DNA of 64,000 nucleotides, taken from NCBI RefSeq assembly GCF_000397065.2, contig NZ_KE007326.1:190591-254590 (forward strand), given 5' to 3'. This DNA is from Marinobacter lipolyticus SM19 (GTDB lineage Bacteria; Pseudomonadota; Gammaproteobacteria; Pseudomonadales; Oleiphilaceae). This document shows positions 8,917 through 18,253 of the stretch, piece by piece. The notes beneath the pieces are model-generated. The model ran no database searches. It saw only the letters and a program-made list of their open reading frames with translations, and was not told the DNA's origin. Position numbers and translations under genes: made by a program. Numbering within the stretch: the stretch's first letter is position 1; the number at the start of each line of letters is the position of its first letter.

Positions 8917-9873
8917 CTACCCTTTGAAATGGTCCAAAAGCCCGACAATGGCCGGGCCTATGGCCACAACAAAGAAAGCGGGAAACATACACATCACCAA
9001 CGGGAACACCATCTTCGTGGAGATAGTAGCGGCTGCTTCTTCCGCCCGTTGCATGCGCTTGTCGCGAAACTCCTCGGAATATATGCGCAGTGATTCGGCA
9101 GTACTGGTGCCAAACCTCAGACTCTGGCTGAGCAAAGCCACCAGGCCACCAATTTCTTCAAGGCCAGTACGGTCGGCGAGATTTTTAAGGGCATCGACCC
9201 GATCCACACCAGCCCGCATCTCGCTATTTACCAGAGCGAGCTCTTCGGCCAATTCCGGGTGACCAACCCCTATTTCATCGGACACTCGCTGTATCGCGGG
9301 TTTCAGGCCATATCCCGCTTCAGTACATACAACCAAAAGGTCGAGGGCATCCGGGAAGCCGTTGTACAGTTTGCGTTTGCGCCGTTCAATCAATTTATTC
9401 AGCACATAGTTGGGACCCAGTGCTCCTAAAAGTATAGCGACAGCTACCGCTTGCACGACCTCAACGTTGGTCAGGCCAGGCAGCCATCTGAGGCCAAAAA
9501 ACACCGCCAACGGCAGGCCAACGATCAACAGGGTTTTTATGGCGTAGAAATTGGACAGAGCATTGTCGTTGCGGAAACCGGCATGGATCAGTCTCTGACC
9601 GGTTCGATTACGCTCCTTTTCTTTCTTGGGCAACACATAGGGAGCAATAGACTTGAGCAATGGTGCCAACGGACTATACCTGGGCGCTTCACCAACCTCC
9701 GGAGCCACCACATTATGCAGGCGGCTACGCACCGGATGAAACAGGGTGGACATCAGGAACATCCCCGCCAGAGCGAGGCAAAAAACAGCGACTGCCATCA
9801 GCGCCACAAAAACCATTTGCGCCAACTGCCGATCTTTAAGGATGCTATCGAGCATTCCGATCAGATAGTCCAT
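8917..9873 (-). CDS. tadC: TadC, inner-membrane platform protein of the Tad pilus
   Basis: A 318-residue type II secretion F-domain protein. It begins with a membrane helix (VFVALMAVAVFCLALAGMFL), then a pair of helices around ALSNFYAIKTLLIVGLPLAVFFG and VAVAILLGALGPNYVL. The cytoplasmic GspF domain has KRKLYNGFPDALDLLVVCTEAGYGL and LAEELALVNSEMRAG, and a final membrane helix pair follows. TadC pairs with TadB to form the platform that couples the TadA ATPase to pilin assembly. ATG 9873 has GGGAG upstream, and the gene follows tadB by 11 bases. Confidence 0.93.
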   Translation of the reverse strand: MDYLIGMLDSILKDRQLAQMVFVALMAVAVFCLALAGMFLMSTLFHPVRSRLHNVVAPEVGEAPRYSPLAPLLKSIAPYVLPKKEKERNRTGQRLIHAGFRNDNALSNFYAIKTLLIVGLPLAVFFGLRWLPGLTNVEVVQAVAVAILLGALGPNYVLNKLIERRKRKLYNGFPDALDLLVVCTEAGYGLKPAIQRVSDEIGVGHPELAEELALVNSEMRAGVDRVDALKNLADRTGLEEIGGLVALLSQSLRFGTSTAESLRIYSEEFRDKRMQRAEEAAATISTKMVFPLVMCMFPAFFVVAIGPAIVGLLDHFKG

Positions 9874-9884
9874 GGCTCTTCTCC

Positions 9885-10868
9885 CTATACCTTGAGGTTA
9901 AGAATTTTCTTGATCCAGAAAACCCCGATGACAATCAGCACCAAAGCAATAAGAATAATGTCCCCTCCTCGGGTGCTTTCCGTCAGCATTGGCATGTAAT
10001 CCGGGTTCACCAGAGATATCAGAACAAACAGGACAAACGGGGTCATCGTGAGAACCCAGGCAGAAATCCGACCCTCGGCTGACAGGGTCCGGACACGCCT
10101 CTGGAAGCGGAAACGACCACGGATGACGGAAGCAATTTTCTCCAGGACCTCCGCAAGGTTACCGCCGGACTCCCGTTGGACCAGCACCGCGGTGATCAAT
10201 GCCATGATCAGGACACTGGGTACTCGCTGCAGCAATCCGAACAATGCAGAACGGACGTCTCCACCATAGTTAATTTCGTTAAAAGTCGTCTGAAACTCTT
10301 CCTTTACCGGGCTCGGCATTTCCGTAGATACCAGACGAATGGCTTCAATAAACGGGTGGCCTGCCCGCAAAGCCCGGATGATCACATCAACAACATCCGG
10401 AAGTTGCTCTTCAATCTTCGCAATTCGTTCACTTCGTTTTTTGCGCAGGTACATGAACGGAATAAGCGCACCAAGGGGCGCAACGACCAAGGGCGCCCAC
10501 CATGCACCGCTTACGGAGTAGCCTGCATACCCACACACCACCGCCAACAACATTGCCAATAGCAGGACCCGGTAGGCTCTGGTTCTATATCCACTCTGGG
10601 CAACCAGCGCTACCAGGGGCTGCAACAGGGAAAGGGTTTCCAGTTGTTTCTCAAGGGGCGACAAGTCCTTCAGGTATTGCTCCCGCATGAGGGAAAGCCG
10701 CTCCTCCGAGCCATCCTTCATAGTCAGGTTTTTCATCCGCTGGCTCATCCGTTTTCGTGCACCGCGACTCTCGCCAAATACCGGAATAACCATCCCCTGG
10801 GACAACAGGAACACCGCCACAAAGACAAGTGCGAGAAAAATCCACAGTTTATCGCCTAATACGTCCAT
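9885..10868 (-). CDS. tadB: TadB, inner-membrane platform protein of the Tad pilus
   Basis: A 327-residue F-domain membrane protein, partner of TadC. It has an N-terminal helix (FLALVFVAVFLLSQGMVIPVF), a central helix pair, the cytoplasmic GspF domain (EEQLPDVVDVIIRALRAGHPF, LVSTEMPSPVKEEFQTTFNEI) and a helical hairpin at the C-terminus. It follows tadA by three bases, which points to tight co-translation. It serves as the base on which TadA ATP hydrolysis drives insertion of Flp subunits. Confidence 0.93.
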   Translation of the reverse strand: MDVLGDKLWIFLALVFVAVFLLSQGMVIPVFGESRGARKRMSQRMKNLTMKDGSEERLSLMREQYLKDLSPLEKQLETLSLLQPLVALVAQSGYRTRAYRVLLLAMLLAVVCGYAGYSVSGAWWAPLVVAPLGALIPFMYLRKKRSERIAKIEEQLPDVVDVIIRALRAGHPFIEAIRLVSTEMPSPVKEEFQTTFNEINYGGDVRSALFGLLQRVPSVLIMALITAVLVQRESGGNLAEVLEKIASVIRGRFRFQRRVRTLSAEGRISAWVLTMTPFVLFVLISLVNPDYMPMLTESTRGGDIILIALVLIVIGVFWIKKILNLKV

Positions 10869-10871
10869 GGC

Positions 10872-12239
10872 TCAGCCCTCGAAGTCCGGATCATAGAGTG
10901 ACAGCGGTAACGCAATGCCCCGCTGCTGAAGGTGTTCCTGGAACCGGGGAACAATGCCGGTTGCCCGATAACTACCCATTACCCGACCTTGCTCATCCCG
11001 CCCAAGACGGCGGAAAGTAAAGATCTCGGACATGGTGATCACATCGCCTTCCATGCCGTTGATTTCCTGCACGCTAACAAGCCGTCGGGTTCCATCCTCC
11101 TGACGCTCGACCTGCAGCACAACCTCAATGGCGGAGGCGATCTGGGAACGAACGGCCTTGGTAGGCATGGTGGTTCCCGTCATCGATACCATGTTCTCGA
11201 TCCGGGTCAGAGCATCCCGTGGAGCGTTGGCGTGTAAGGTTGTCATCGAGCCGTCGTGGCCGGTATTCATCGCCTGCAACATATCCAGTGCCTCCGTGCC
11301 CCGCACCTCACCGACAATAATGCGATCGGGGCGCATCCGCAGGCTGTTGCGCACCAGGTCCCTCTGGGTGACTTCGCCTTTGTTCTCAATGTTCGGTGGG
11401 CGGGTTTCCAATCGCGCCACGTGGGGCTGCTGAAGCTGCAGTTCCGCAGAGTCTTCAATGGTGACAATCCGCTCGTTGTGGGGTACAAAACCGGACAATA
11501 CGTTCAGTAACGTGGTCTTACCGGAACCGGTGCCTCCAGAGATCAGGACGTTAAGTCGGCCACGGACGATGCCTTCCAACAGGTTGGCGATCGGCGATGT
11601 CAGAGTTCCCCTCTCTATCAGGGATTCCATCGATAGCCGGCCGATTGAGAAGCGACGAATAGACAACAAGGGGCCATCGACAGCTAACGGCGGGATAATC
11701 GCGTTCACCCGTGAACCATCCTTGAGTCGGGCGTCCACCATCGGTGAAGACTCGTCAATCCGACGTCCCACACTGGATACAATGCGATCAATGGTATTCA
11801 ACAAATGCGTGTCACTGAGGAAGGTGACATTCTCCCTCTCCAGTTTGCCGTTGCGCTCCACATAGATGCAGTTATATCCGTTAACCAGGATGTCCGAGAT
11901 GGACTTGTCTGCCAGCAGCGGTTCGAGAGGACCAAAGCCCAGAATGTCGTCCTGAATCTGTCGGAGAATACGTTGACGAGCTGTCAGCGATAGCGGTATC
12001 GATTCCTCCGACATCAACCTTTGGCCGATGTCCTGAAGCTGGCGCTCGGCTTCTTCACGCCCCAAGGTTCCCAACAGGGACAAATCCAGCACCTTCATTA
12101 ATTTCTGGTGGATCTTCTGTTTCCAGACCCGTTCCTGTTCTTCTTCGGATCGGCGGGCCGAATCCACTCCGTTCGCTGAAGTCACCAGAGGCGGCTCGAG
12201 TTCACTTTTTCCTACGTTATTCAGTTTGCTGAGTTCCAT
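10872..12239 (-). CDS. tadA: TadA/CpaF, pilus assembly secretion ATPase
   Basis: The hexameric traffic ATPase that powers Tad pilus assembly (and, in some species, retraction). From ATG 12239 it has 455 residues. Visible are the Walker [14 protein letters not shown], the Asp box, the Walker B region [16 protein letters not shown] and the His box [14 protein letters not shown]. The N-terminal helical domain precedes [21 protein letters not shown] chose 12239 because GGAGGG lies directly upstream; an earlier in-frame start at 12314 would overlap tadZ by over 60 bases. It follows tadZ by about ten bases. Confidence 0.95.
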   Translation of the reverse strand: MELSKLNNVGKSELEPPLVTSANGVDSARRSEEEQERVWKQKIHQKLMKVLDLSLLGTLGREEAERQLQDIGQRLMSEESIPLSLTARQRILRQIQDDILGFGPLEPLLADKSISDILVNGYNCIYVERNGKLERENVTFLSDTHLLNTIDRIVSSVGRRIDESSPMVDARLKDGSRVNAIIPPLAVDGPLLSIRRFSIGRLSMESLIERGTLTSPIANLLEGIVRGRLNVLISGGTGSGKTTLLNVLSGFVPHNERIVTIEDSAELQLQQPHVARLETRPPNIENKGEVTQRDLVRNSLRMRPDRIIVGEVRGTEALDMLQAMNTGHDGSMTTLHANAPRDALTRIENMVSMTGTTMPTKAVRSQIASAIEVVLQVERQEDGTRRLVSVQEINGMEGDVITMSEIFTFRRLGRDEQGRVMGSYRATGIVPRFQEHLQQRGIALPLSLYDPDFEG

Positions 12240-12249
12240 AACACCCTCC

Positions 12250-13428
12250 TCAGGCGCCTGCCAGTTTCCGCCAGACCCGACCAAGACCGGACTGTGGTAC
12301 CACTTTCTTGCCACTCAGGGATTCCGCCATCTGCACCACACTGCGGCTCACCATTGAGGTTGGCGCGGCTTCCAGTAATGGCACCCCCAGATTCGCGCTT
12401 TCTGCGACCTTGGCGTAGTCATTGGGGATACAGGTGAGGTTTCCGATTCCCAACGCCTTTTCAATATCTGCGGTGGTCAGGGTAAGGCGCTTGTTCCAAC
12501 GGTTAACAACCACCCCGATTCGATCCGTGGGTATTCCCATATAGCGGGTGAGGTAGTGGAGCAGTCGGCGGGCATCCTGAATGTGGGCTATGGTCTGCTG
12601 CATCACCACCAGCACCCTGTCAGCGGATTCCAATACTCCGCCTGTCACACCATCAATCTGCCGCGGCAGGTCGACCACGGTATGGTCATAACCGGAACGC
12701 AGGAGTAACAGTAGCTTTTGCAGCTGACTCTCATCGATATCACCCGGCACTACCAACTGATCGGTGCCGTTACCCAGCAGGTGCAACCCGCTTTTGTGCT
12801 TTACCATGTGCCCCTCGAGCGCTAACAGGTCCATGTTGTCGGCACGCAGAATGGCATCGATCAGGCCCCCGCTCTCTTTCAGATCGAAAGTCGACGCCAG
12901 GTGACCAAACTGCAGATCCATGTCCAGCAGGGCTACCCGATCCTCAATTCGTTCAACCAGACTGTGCGCCAATACGCCCGCGATGGTGCTGGCGCCGGAC
13001 CCACCCTTGGCGTTGATCACCGCAAACAGGTCACCTTCCTGCTTACCGGATGGCTGAAGTTCCCGCTCAATGCGCCAAAGGGCTTCCAGCAGTTCCTGTT
13101 TTTGAACCGGGAAAATGAAGTAATCCCTGGCTCCCACCTGCATGGCGGTACGCATGACTGTGGTATTTTCCGGGCCTGTTACCAGGGTCGGTACACGGCC
13201 GGAAGCAGGACGTTCATCAAGCGATTTCAGCTCATCTTCCCAGGCAACAGTGGTGCAGAACACCAGCGCGTCGGGCAGATCCGTTATATTGTGAAGCGGA
13301 TCAGAATGTCCGTTCGTGATCAGACGCTTAGTGACAGATAGACCTGATTCGTTGGCAAGCATCTGTACAAGCTCATCCAGTTCCTGGGCGTTACGCCCTG
13401 CAATCAAAACCGTCATCTTTGCTTTCAT
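12250..13428 (-). CDS. tadZ: TadZ/CpaE, ParA/MinD-like localisation ATPase
   Basis: A 392-residue protein with an atypical receiver-like N-terminus (about 1-125, [15 protein letters not shown]... [19 protein letters not shown]) and a MinD-type P-loop domain (from about 130). The deviant P-loop reads [16 protein letters not shown], with Ala where MinD has the second Lys of KGGxGKT. That change is common in TadZ and goes with weak ATP hydrolysis. The switch [13 protein letters not shown] and [10 protein letters not shown] are present. TadZ positions the pilus machine at the pole or membrane focus. It lies between tadE and tadA. Confidence 0.92.
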   Translation of the reverse strand: MKAKMTVLIAGRNAQELDELVQMLANESGLSVTKRLITNGHSDPLHNITDLPDALVFCTTVAWEDELKSLDERPASGRVPTLVTGPENTTVMRTAMQVGARDYFIFPVQKQELLEALWRIERELQPSGKQEGDLFAVINAKGGSGASTIAGVLAHSLVERIEDRVALLDMDLQFGHLASTFDLKESGGLIDAILRADNMDLLALEGHMVKHKSGLHLLGNGTDQLVVPGDIDESQLQKLLLLLRSGYDHTVVDLPRQIDGVTGGVLESADRVLVVMQQTIAHIQDARRLLHYLTRYMGIPTDRIGVVVNRWNKRLTLTTADIEKALGIGNLTCIPNDYAKVAESANLGVPLLEAAPTSMVSRSVVQMAESLSGKKVVPQSGLGRVWRKLAGA

Positions 13429-13449
13429 GGCTTTTCCTTCCCTGCTCGC

Positions 13450-13935
13450 TCAACTCACTGTTCCGAAACAGCCGGTGCCTTCCGGCGACACACCCAGGCT
13501 CTCCCGGGGCAGTACGGTAATAAATGGCGGCAACTCAAATTCCTGAAAAAAGAAGGGAATGATCAACTGGTGCCGAAAACCGCTGACTTCACTCCGCACA
13601 AAGGCAATATCCAGGTAGTTTGTGGCCGGATCAGCCACCTCACCACCAGTCTCGTTCAGATAGTCGAGATCAATCAGACCTTCGTGCAAATCTCTCAATA
13701 TTGGGCTGTTCCCCGAGGATGTCGGTTCGTCAAACATGGCCACCCGTCGAATGGCGCTGTGCTCAACGGGACAAACTACGGCGACCCGGGCAGCTCGCCG
13801 ACTGGTTTCATCCAACGTGTTCCAGACAAACAACAGGCGACCAAACTCAATGGCCGCAAACAACAGGATGAAAAACATCGCCCCGACCAGGGCGAATTCC
13901 ACCGTATGCAAACCGGACTGGGATCTGATGTTCAT
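13450..13935 (-). CDS. tadE: TadE-like pseudopilin
   Basis: A 161-residue minor pilin of the TadE family. It has a short positively charged start, then QSGLHTVEFALVGAMFF, where the Glu five residues into the hydrophobic segment fits a prepilin-like cleavage region after Gly. One membrane helix is followed by a periplasmic part with two cysteines (VVCPVE and GCFGTVS). Its start overlaps the stop of the preceding TadE/F-like gene by four bases (ATGA). Family members help prime or anchor the Flp fibre. Confidence 0.85.
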   Translation of the reverse strand: MNIRSQSGLHTVEFALVGAMFFILLFAAIEFGRLLFVWNTLDETSRRAARVAVVCPVEHSAIRRVAMFDEPTSSGNSPILRDLHEGLIDLDYLNETGGEVADPATNYLDIAFVRSEVSGFRHQLIIPFFFQEFELPPFITVLPRESLGVSPEGTGCFGTVS

Positions 13936-14390
13936 AGCGCCCTCATCTGCACAGTGCCGTTCATTTCAAAGGCCATATCGATGGGATCCCCGCCGTAAAA
14001 TGCAGGGATGCGGCCCACAATTGGCACATAGTTGTATATGGCTCTGACCTCAACGTGACTGGCGTCCGGACTGGATACACTGACATCACCGGCAGACCAG
14101 CCAGGCAGAAGGGGCTCACCTGTACCAACGGTGTTGCCGTACACCACCAGATTGCTGACTTCCTGTACTAAGGCGCTGTCCAGAACAACAAGACCCGCAC
14201 CATTCGTTGCACGGGAGGCTACGTGTCTTGCCCCATCCTGGGTTGCCCGAGTCATAGTGTGATATTGATGAAATGCCCAGCCCAGTTCGCTGACCGCAAA
14301 CACTACCAACACCAGCAACGGTGCTGTCAGCATGAACTCCAGTACGGCAATGCCCTGCTGCTTTCTCCTCGTCCTGGGGTATGCATTCAT
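13932..14390 (-). CDS. tadF: TadE/TadF-like pseudopilin
   Basis: A 152-residue minor pilin with the sequence KQQGIAVLEFMLTAPLLVLVV near the start: a Gly then hydrophobic residues with Glu at position 5, as in TadE/TadF prepilins processed by TadV. One membrane helix is followed by GWAFHQYHTMTRATQDGARHVAS, the typical post-helix segment. Position between tadG and tadE suggests tadF, but the two TadE-like genes cannot be told apart with certainty by eye. Confidence 0.8.
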   Translation of the reverse strand: MNAYPRTRRKQQGIAVLEFMLTAPLLVLVVFAVSELGWAFHQYHTMTRATQDGARHVASRATNGAGLVVLDSALVQEVSNLVVYGNTVGTGEPLLPGWSAGDVSVSSPDASHVEVRAIYNYVPIVGRIPAFYGGDPIDMAFEMNGTVQMRAL

Positions 14391-14419
14391 GACTTCTCTC
14401 CATGTTTCGCCAATACCAC

Positions 14420-15625
14420 TCAGCTATCAAAGCTATCCGGATCCTTGTATAGCTGGATAATGTGGGGGCCTGGTCCGACGCCAGGATTCGGCCCAGGGGT
14501 TCCGCTGCCGCCACAATCTTCCTTGAATTGACCATAGAAAACGGCTTGCCCTGCCTGTTTCATCTCATCCACCATGTAGAAGCAGGCAAATCCAAGCAGC
14601 TCTACGCTATCCTGACCACTAGCCAGTCCATCACAGTTGCCAACAGGCATGGTCAGGATACGTCGACCGGGTGCTCCGGCCGGTGGTTGGTCAGGGCTGA
14701 CGGTCTGGTATTGCGACTCGTACCAGTCCAGATCGTAGGCTGGCATCTCCTGATTGAGGTAATCTTCTTCTGTATAGGTTTCATGGTTGGTGAACCAGTC
14801 CGGGGGATAATTGGTTGAGTTGACTGGTCCGTGGTAGATTCCCAGTCGGGTATTGATCCCCTGGGCGAATGGACCAACGGTATTACCGGGCTCAGTCTCG
14901 ATATCACCGTCACCACCAGTGGTCAGGCATGCATCAAACTTTCCGGCCGCCGCTTCCCGTATATCAGCGCCACCCTGACTGTCATCGAGCCGGATCAGAT
15001 AGAAGTTACCGTTACCCACCTCGGAACTGGTGCCCGAGCCGATTTTCAGTTGCTCCACCTCTCCTCTTGAATAACCGTAAGTCGTGCCAGGAGGACTTTC
15101 TTCCTGCGGGATTCCGCAAGCCATCATCGGAACAATGTCACAGGCTTTCTTAATCGTCGTGCTTGGACCCGCGACCGCTGTGCCCGCTACGGTGAGATCA
15201 TCGAATCCGAGCACCGGAGTAAACCATTCAGCAACGTCGTAACTGGCTACGCTCGCCCTCACATATTGAGCAGGCGTGGTACCTGCTACAAAAGGATTGA
15301 GCGTGGCTGAGTATTCGATGCCAAGAGTCAGACTACCGTCGCTGGCAGCCGCTCCGAGACCGGCGTTACCCGGTGCTGCCAGGTTAGCCGCAAAGGTCGT
15401 ATGGCCGGCGCTGTCGGCCAGAGCGGTGTTACCAGTCTGGTCGAGCACCTTGGCGGCACTGAGCGCGGCAGCATCCAGGGCGTTCTGAAGCCGGGTTTTC
15501 TCCAGATGTGCGTTGCTCATATCCAGCGCAAGGGCTGCCATACCCAGAATGGCTATCAGGGAAATAGCGACCATTGGCAGAATGGCGCCCCGCTGAAAAT
15601 CCTGTGCCCCGTTGACTGAATTCAT
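14420..15625 (-). CDS. tadG: TadG-like pilus protein
   Basis: A 401-residue membrane-anchored protein. Its N-terminus QRGAILPMVAISLIAILGMA followed by ALDMSNAHLEKTRLQNALDA is the classical Tad/Flp-associated TadG start. The remainder is a long, mostly polar periplasmic domain rich in Gly, Pro and Asp, with five to six cysteines (ACDIVPMMACG, DACLTTG, GNCDGL, FACFYM, EDCGG). I do not see a clear von Willebrand A motif. In Tad systems TadG is thought to anchor the fibre in the envelope. It lies directly after the small lipoprotein gene. Confidence 0.87.
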   Translation of the reverse strand: MNSVNGAQDFQRGAILPMVAISLIAILGMAALALDMSNAHLEKTRLQNALDAAALSAAKVLDQTGNTALADSAGHTTFAANLAAPGNAGLGAAASDGSLTLGIEYSATLNPFVAGTTPAQYVRASVASYDVAEWFTPVLGFDDLTVAGTAVAGPSTTIKKACDIVPMMACGIPQEESPPGTTYGYSRGEVEQLKIGSGTSSEVGNGNFYLIRLDDSQGGADIREAAAGKFDACLTTGGDGDIETEPGNTVGPFAQGINTRLGIYHGPVNSTNYPPDWFTNHETYTEEDYLNQEMPAYDLDWYESQYQTVSPDQPPAGAPGRRILTMPVGNCDGLASGQDSVELLGFACFYMVDEMKQAGQAVFYGQFKEDCGGSGTPGPNPGVGPGPHIIQLYKDPDSFDS

Positions 15626-15640
15626 GACAAACTCTCCTTG

Positions 15641-15928
15641 TTAGCGCGAAAGCCCAAGTCCGGCATTGCCACTCATGTCCGGAGTCATTCGCGCGGGATT
15701 GCCAGTATCCTTGCGATAGCTGTTGTATCCGGCTTCCGCTTTGCGACCGTCGAGTACCGGAAGCTCGCGCGCCTCCTGATCCGGAGAGACATACTTCTGA
15801 GCAGCTATCATCTGGCGCACCGAGTTACCGAACTGATCCTCGGAACTGGGTGACGCGCATCCGGCGACCAGAAAGCCAACGGCCAATCCGACCACCACTG
15901 TCTTGAAACTGTGTTTGTATGCGTCCAT
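15641..15928 (-). CDS. Small Tad-locus lipoprotein
   Basis: A 95-residue lipoprotein with signal peptide ending GFLVAGC and a short mature part containing FGNSVRQMIAAQKY and LDGRKAEAGYNSY. Small lipoproteins of this kind occupy the same position, between the secretin and TadG, in other gammaproteobacterial Tad loci (PA4298-like, by position). I start at ATG 15928 because AAGGTG precedes it; ATG 15949 would overlap rcpA. It may stand in for the CpaD/RcpB partner of the secretin, which is otherwise missing here. That is an inference from location. Confidence 0.72.
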   Translation of the reverse strand: MDAYKHSFKTVVVGLAVGFLVAGCASPSSEDQFGNSVRQMIAAQKYVSPDQEARELPVLDGRKAEAGYNSYRKDTGNPARMTPDMSGNAGLGLSR

Positions 15929-15938
15929 GTCGTTCACC

Positions 15939-17432
15939 TTAGAGTTCATGTCCGAATTGTCCCTTTACACTGCCCTGCTGAACCGATTTGGTACCGGTAC
16001 CAGGCTCACGCCTGCCTTCCGTGTATCCCAGCAGGTAAAACTCAAGATCAGACGGCTCCACAAAGTAATCCGTCGGTAAGGTAAATTGATTCCGGTCTAC
16101 TGGCCGGGCAAAGTGTGGCGTTACCAGAATCACCAGTTCGGTTTTACCCTTGATGAATTCCTGGCTGCGGAACAGATTGCCCAGTATTGGCAGGTCACCA
16201 AGCCCCGGGAACTTGTCCACCCGCTCCCTCAAGGTTTCGTTAATCAACCCGGCCACCCCGATGGTCTGACCGTTGGCCAGCTCCACGGTGGATGAGGCAC
16301 TGCGGCTGGTCAGGGCGTTAATGAAGAAAGTGGCGGTCGTATCGGGCACTTCCAGGGCAATGGAGTTCTGGTTGCTCAGCTCACTCACCTTGATGTTGAG
16401 CTTGAGGCTGATCATGTTGGAGTCCAGTACCGTGGGCAGGAACCCGAGACTGACCCCAAATTCCTTGAACTCGATTTTGATGCCGTTATCCTGACCGCTG
16501 CCAACAGGTATCGGAAACTCTCCACCCGCATGGAATGTCGCTTCCTGCCCTGTGAGGGTTGTCAGTGTGGGTTCCGCCAGGACTTTGGCGAGGTTGTTTT
16601 CCTGGGCGGCATCGATCACCAGATCAAACAGAGTGTCACCGTCCAGGAAGCTGGCAAAAAGGCCGGTTGTCTCGAACGTCATGGGTGCCCGCAAGATCTG
16701 GGTAGCAGGTAAACCGCCCGTTATGGTGTCGAATCCGCCTCCCGGGACAAACGCACCAGAGGGTGCCAATGCCGTCCCGTTATTACCGGCACCAATGGTC
16801 AGGAGTGAATTCGCATTAACCGCCTCGAATTTGGCACCAATGCGCTTGAGGAAATCCCTGGAGACTTCGGCCACCTGAACCTCCAGCATGACCTGCTGAG
16901 CCCCCCCGACCTGCATCATGTTGAGAACCTTGCCGTCCTCACCGCCCTGATAACTGCGCGCCAGATCCAGGGCCGACATCATGCGCGCGGTACTGCTCAC
17001 CTCGCCACTCAGGATAATGGCATCCTGCGAGGAACGGACCTCAATTTCCTCTTTTGGCAACACCTGATGAAGCTTGGATTTAAGGCTTTCCAGATCATGA
17101 GTGACCTCGATACCAACCGCACTGACTACCTGATTGTCGTTGTCCCACAAGGTGACGTTGGTCGTCCCCAGTTGCTTGCCAACCACATAGAGTTGCCGCG
17201 AACGAAGGATCAGGATATCGGCAATATCCGGATTACCGACGGAAATTTTCGCGACAGGCTGTTCCAGATAGAGCGTCTGGGACTGGTTGAGTGCCACTTC
17301 TACAACCTGCTTGTCCATTCCATCCGCGAGCATGATTTGCGCCTGTGTACCGCCCGGGAATATCAGCACACACATCATTGCCAGGCCAACCAAACAGCCC
17401 CCAAGTGATAGATTCCGTATCTTCATGATCAT
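15939..17432 (-). CDS. rcpA: RcpA/CpaC, Tad pilus outer-membrane secretin
   Basis: A secretin of 497 residues with a signal peptide (ending GGTQAQ), an N-terminal pilus-formation domain (VGNPDIADILILRSRQLYVVGKQLGTTNVTLWD), a BON-like domain around EEIEVRSSQDAIILSGEVSS and the C-terminal secretin domain with EPTLTTLTGQEATFHAGGE and VPGLGDLPILGNLF-like (KFPGLGDLPILGNLFRS) signatures. It forms the outer-membrane gate for the Flp fibre. ATG 17432 has GGGAG upstream; the GTG at 17438 is less likely. It follows rcpC. Confidence 0.93.
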   Translation of the reverse strand: MIMKIRNLSLGGCLVGLAMMCVLIFPGGTQAQIMLADGMDKQVVEVALNQSQTLYLEQPVAKISVGNPDIADILILRSRQLYVVGKQLGTTNVTLWDNDNQVVSAVGIEVTHDLESLKSKLHQVLPKEEIEVRSSQDAIILSGEVSSTARMMSALDLARSYQGGEDGKVLNMMQVGGAQQVMLEVQVAEVSRDFLKRIGAKFEAVNANSLLTIGAGNNGTALAPSGAFVPGGGFDTITGGLPATQILRAPMTFETTGLFASFLDGDTLFDLVIDAAQENNLAKVLAEPTLTTLTGQEATFHAGGEFPIPVGSGQDNGIKIEFKEFGVSLGFLPTVLDSNMISLKLNIKVSELSNQNSIALEVPDTTATFFINALTSRSASSTVELANGQTIGVAGLINETLRERVDKFPGLGDLPILGNLFRSQEFIKGKTELVILVTPHFARPVDRNQFTLPTDYFVEPSDLEFYLLGYTEGRREPGTGTKSVQQGSVKGQFGHEL

Positions 17433-17453
17433 GGTCACTCTCCCTTGCTTTAC

Positions 17454-18248
17454 TTACATGGATACCTTCGAGGTACTGACTTCCGTGCCACGAATAACAG
17501 TGACCCTGGATGAAGTGGCGACCACCCCGCGCGGTTTGGGCTTGGGCGCCGGCTGAGCTGCAGCCACTTCTTCCTTGACCGGTTCCGGACGCATGCTGTC
17601 ATCCAGCGGATTCCGCAACGCCAGCTGGACTACACCTTCCTGGGTCGCTTTTATCAGCTCTTCCGCTTCATCCGAGGTCAGCTCCAATGTGACCGCACGG
17701 ACTATGACCGGCTTGTCTTTTTCCGGGGAGGCTGTTTGATCCACGGCCAGAACCTTGACGTTTTCCAGCAGGGTTCGGGATTCATAACGGCGATTGCCCA
17801 TGGGGATTGCGGAAACAACGTCCACGCGGTTACCTGGCATCAGGAAACCCGCCACGCCAATAACATCGTTTACGCGAACGGTGACAGCCCGTTTATTGGA
17901 GGAAATGACGGCAGACAGAGCACTACCACCGCTAAACGCAGCCACCTTATCCCGAAGAATGACTTCGCCTGGGTATATTGTCGTCATCGCAACGAATTCT
18001 TCGATCTCACCTACCTCTTCATAGGCTCCGGAAGGCACCATGGATTTAGGCATGGTGGCCACCTTCAGATCGCTGATTTCCACCTTTTTCCCGAAGGGAA
18101 TCTGCACTGACGCCACCACCACGGGGACACCATTATCTGTCGTCGGTGAGGCAAAGCGGTCCACCGCCCAGCCTCGTGCCAGGTAAGCAGCGCCAAGCCC
18201 CATCAGCAGCGCAAAAGTAAGCATGAGAACTGTTCTTGACTTGAACAT
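17454..18248 (-). CDS. rcpC: RcpC/CpaB, Tad pilus assembly protein
   Basis: A 264-residue protein with an N-terminal membrane helix (VLMLTFALLMGLGAAYLA) and a SAF domain (VVVASVQIPFGKKVEISDLK) typical of RcpC/CpaB, which bind the periplasmic side of the Tad machine. The middle has VTVRVNDVIGVAGFLMPGNRVDVV, the conserved CpaB core. The C-terminus is basic and proline-rich (PAPKPKPRG). ATG 18248 follows GGGGTGA; a GTG at 18257 overlapping the stop of the AAA gene is an alternative start. Confidence 0.92.
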   Translation of the reverse strand: MFKSRTVLMLTFALLMGLGAAYLARGWAVDRFASPTTDNGVPVVVASVQIPFGKKVEISDLKVATMPKSMVPSGAYEEVGEIEEFVAMTTIYPGEVILRDKVAAFSGGSALSAVISSNKRAVTVRVNDVIGVAGFLMPGNRVDVVSAIPMGNRRYESRTLLENVKVLAVDQTASPEKDKPVIVRAVTLELTSDEAEELIKATQEGVVQLALRNPLDDSMRPEPVKEEVAAAQPAPKPKPRGVVATSSRVTVIRGTEVSTSKVSM

Positions 18249-18253
18249 AGCGG

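Noticed and set aside
12250-13428. TadZ P-loop lacking the second Lys considered as a mutation
   Set aside because: The deviant P-loop is a normal trait of many TadZ/CpaE proteins.
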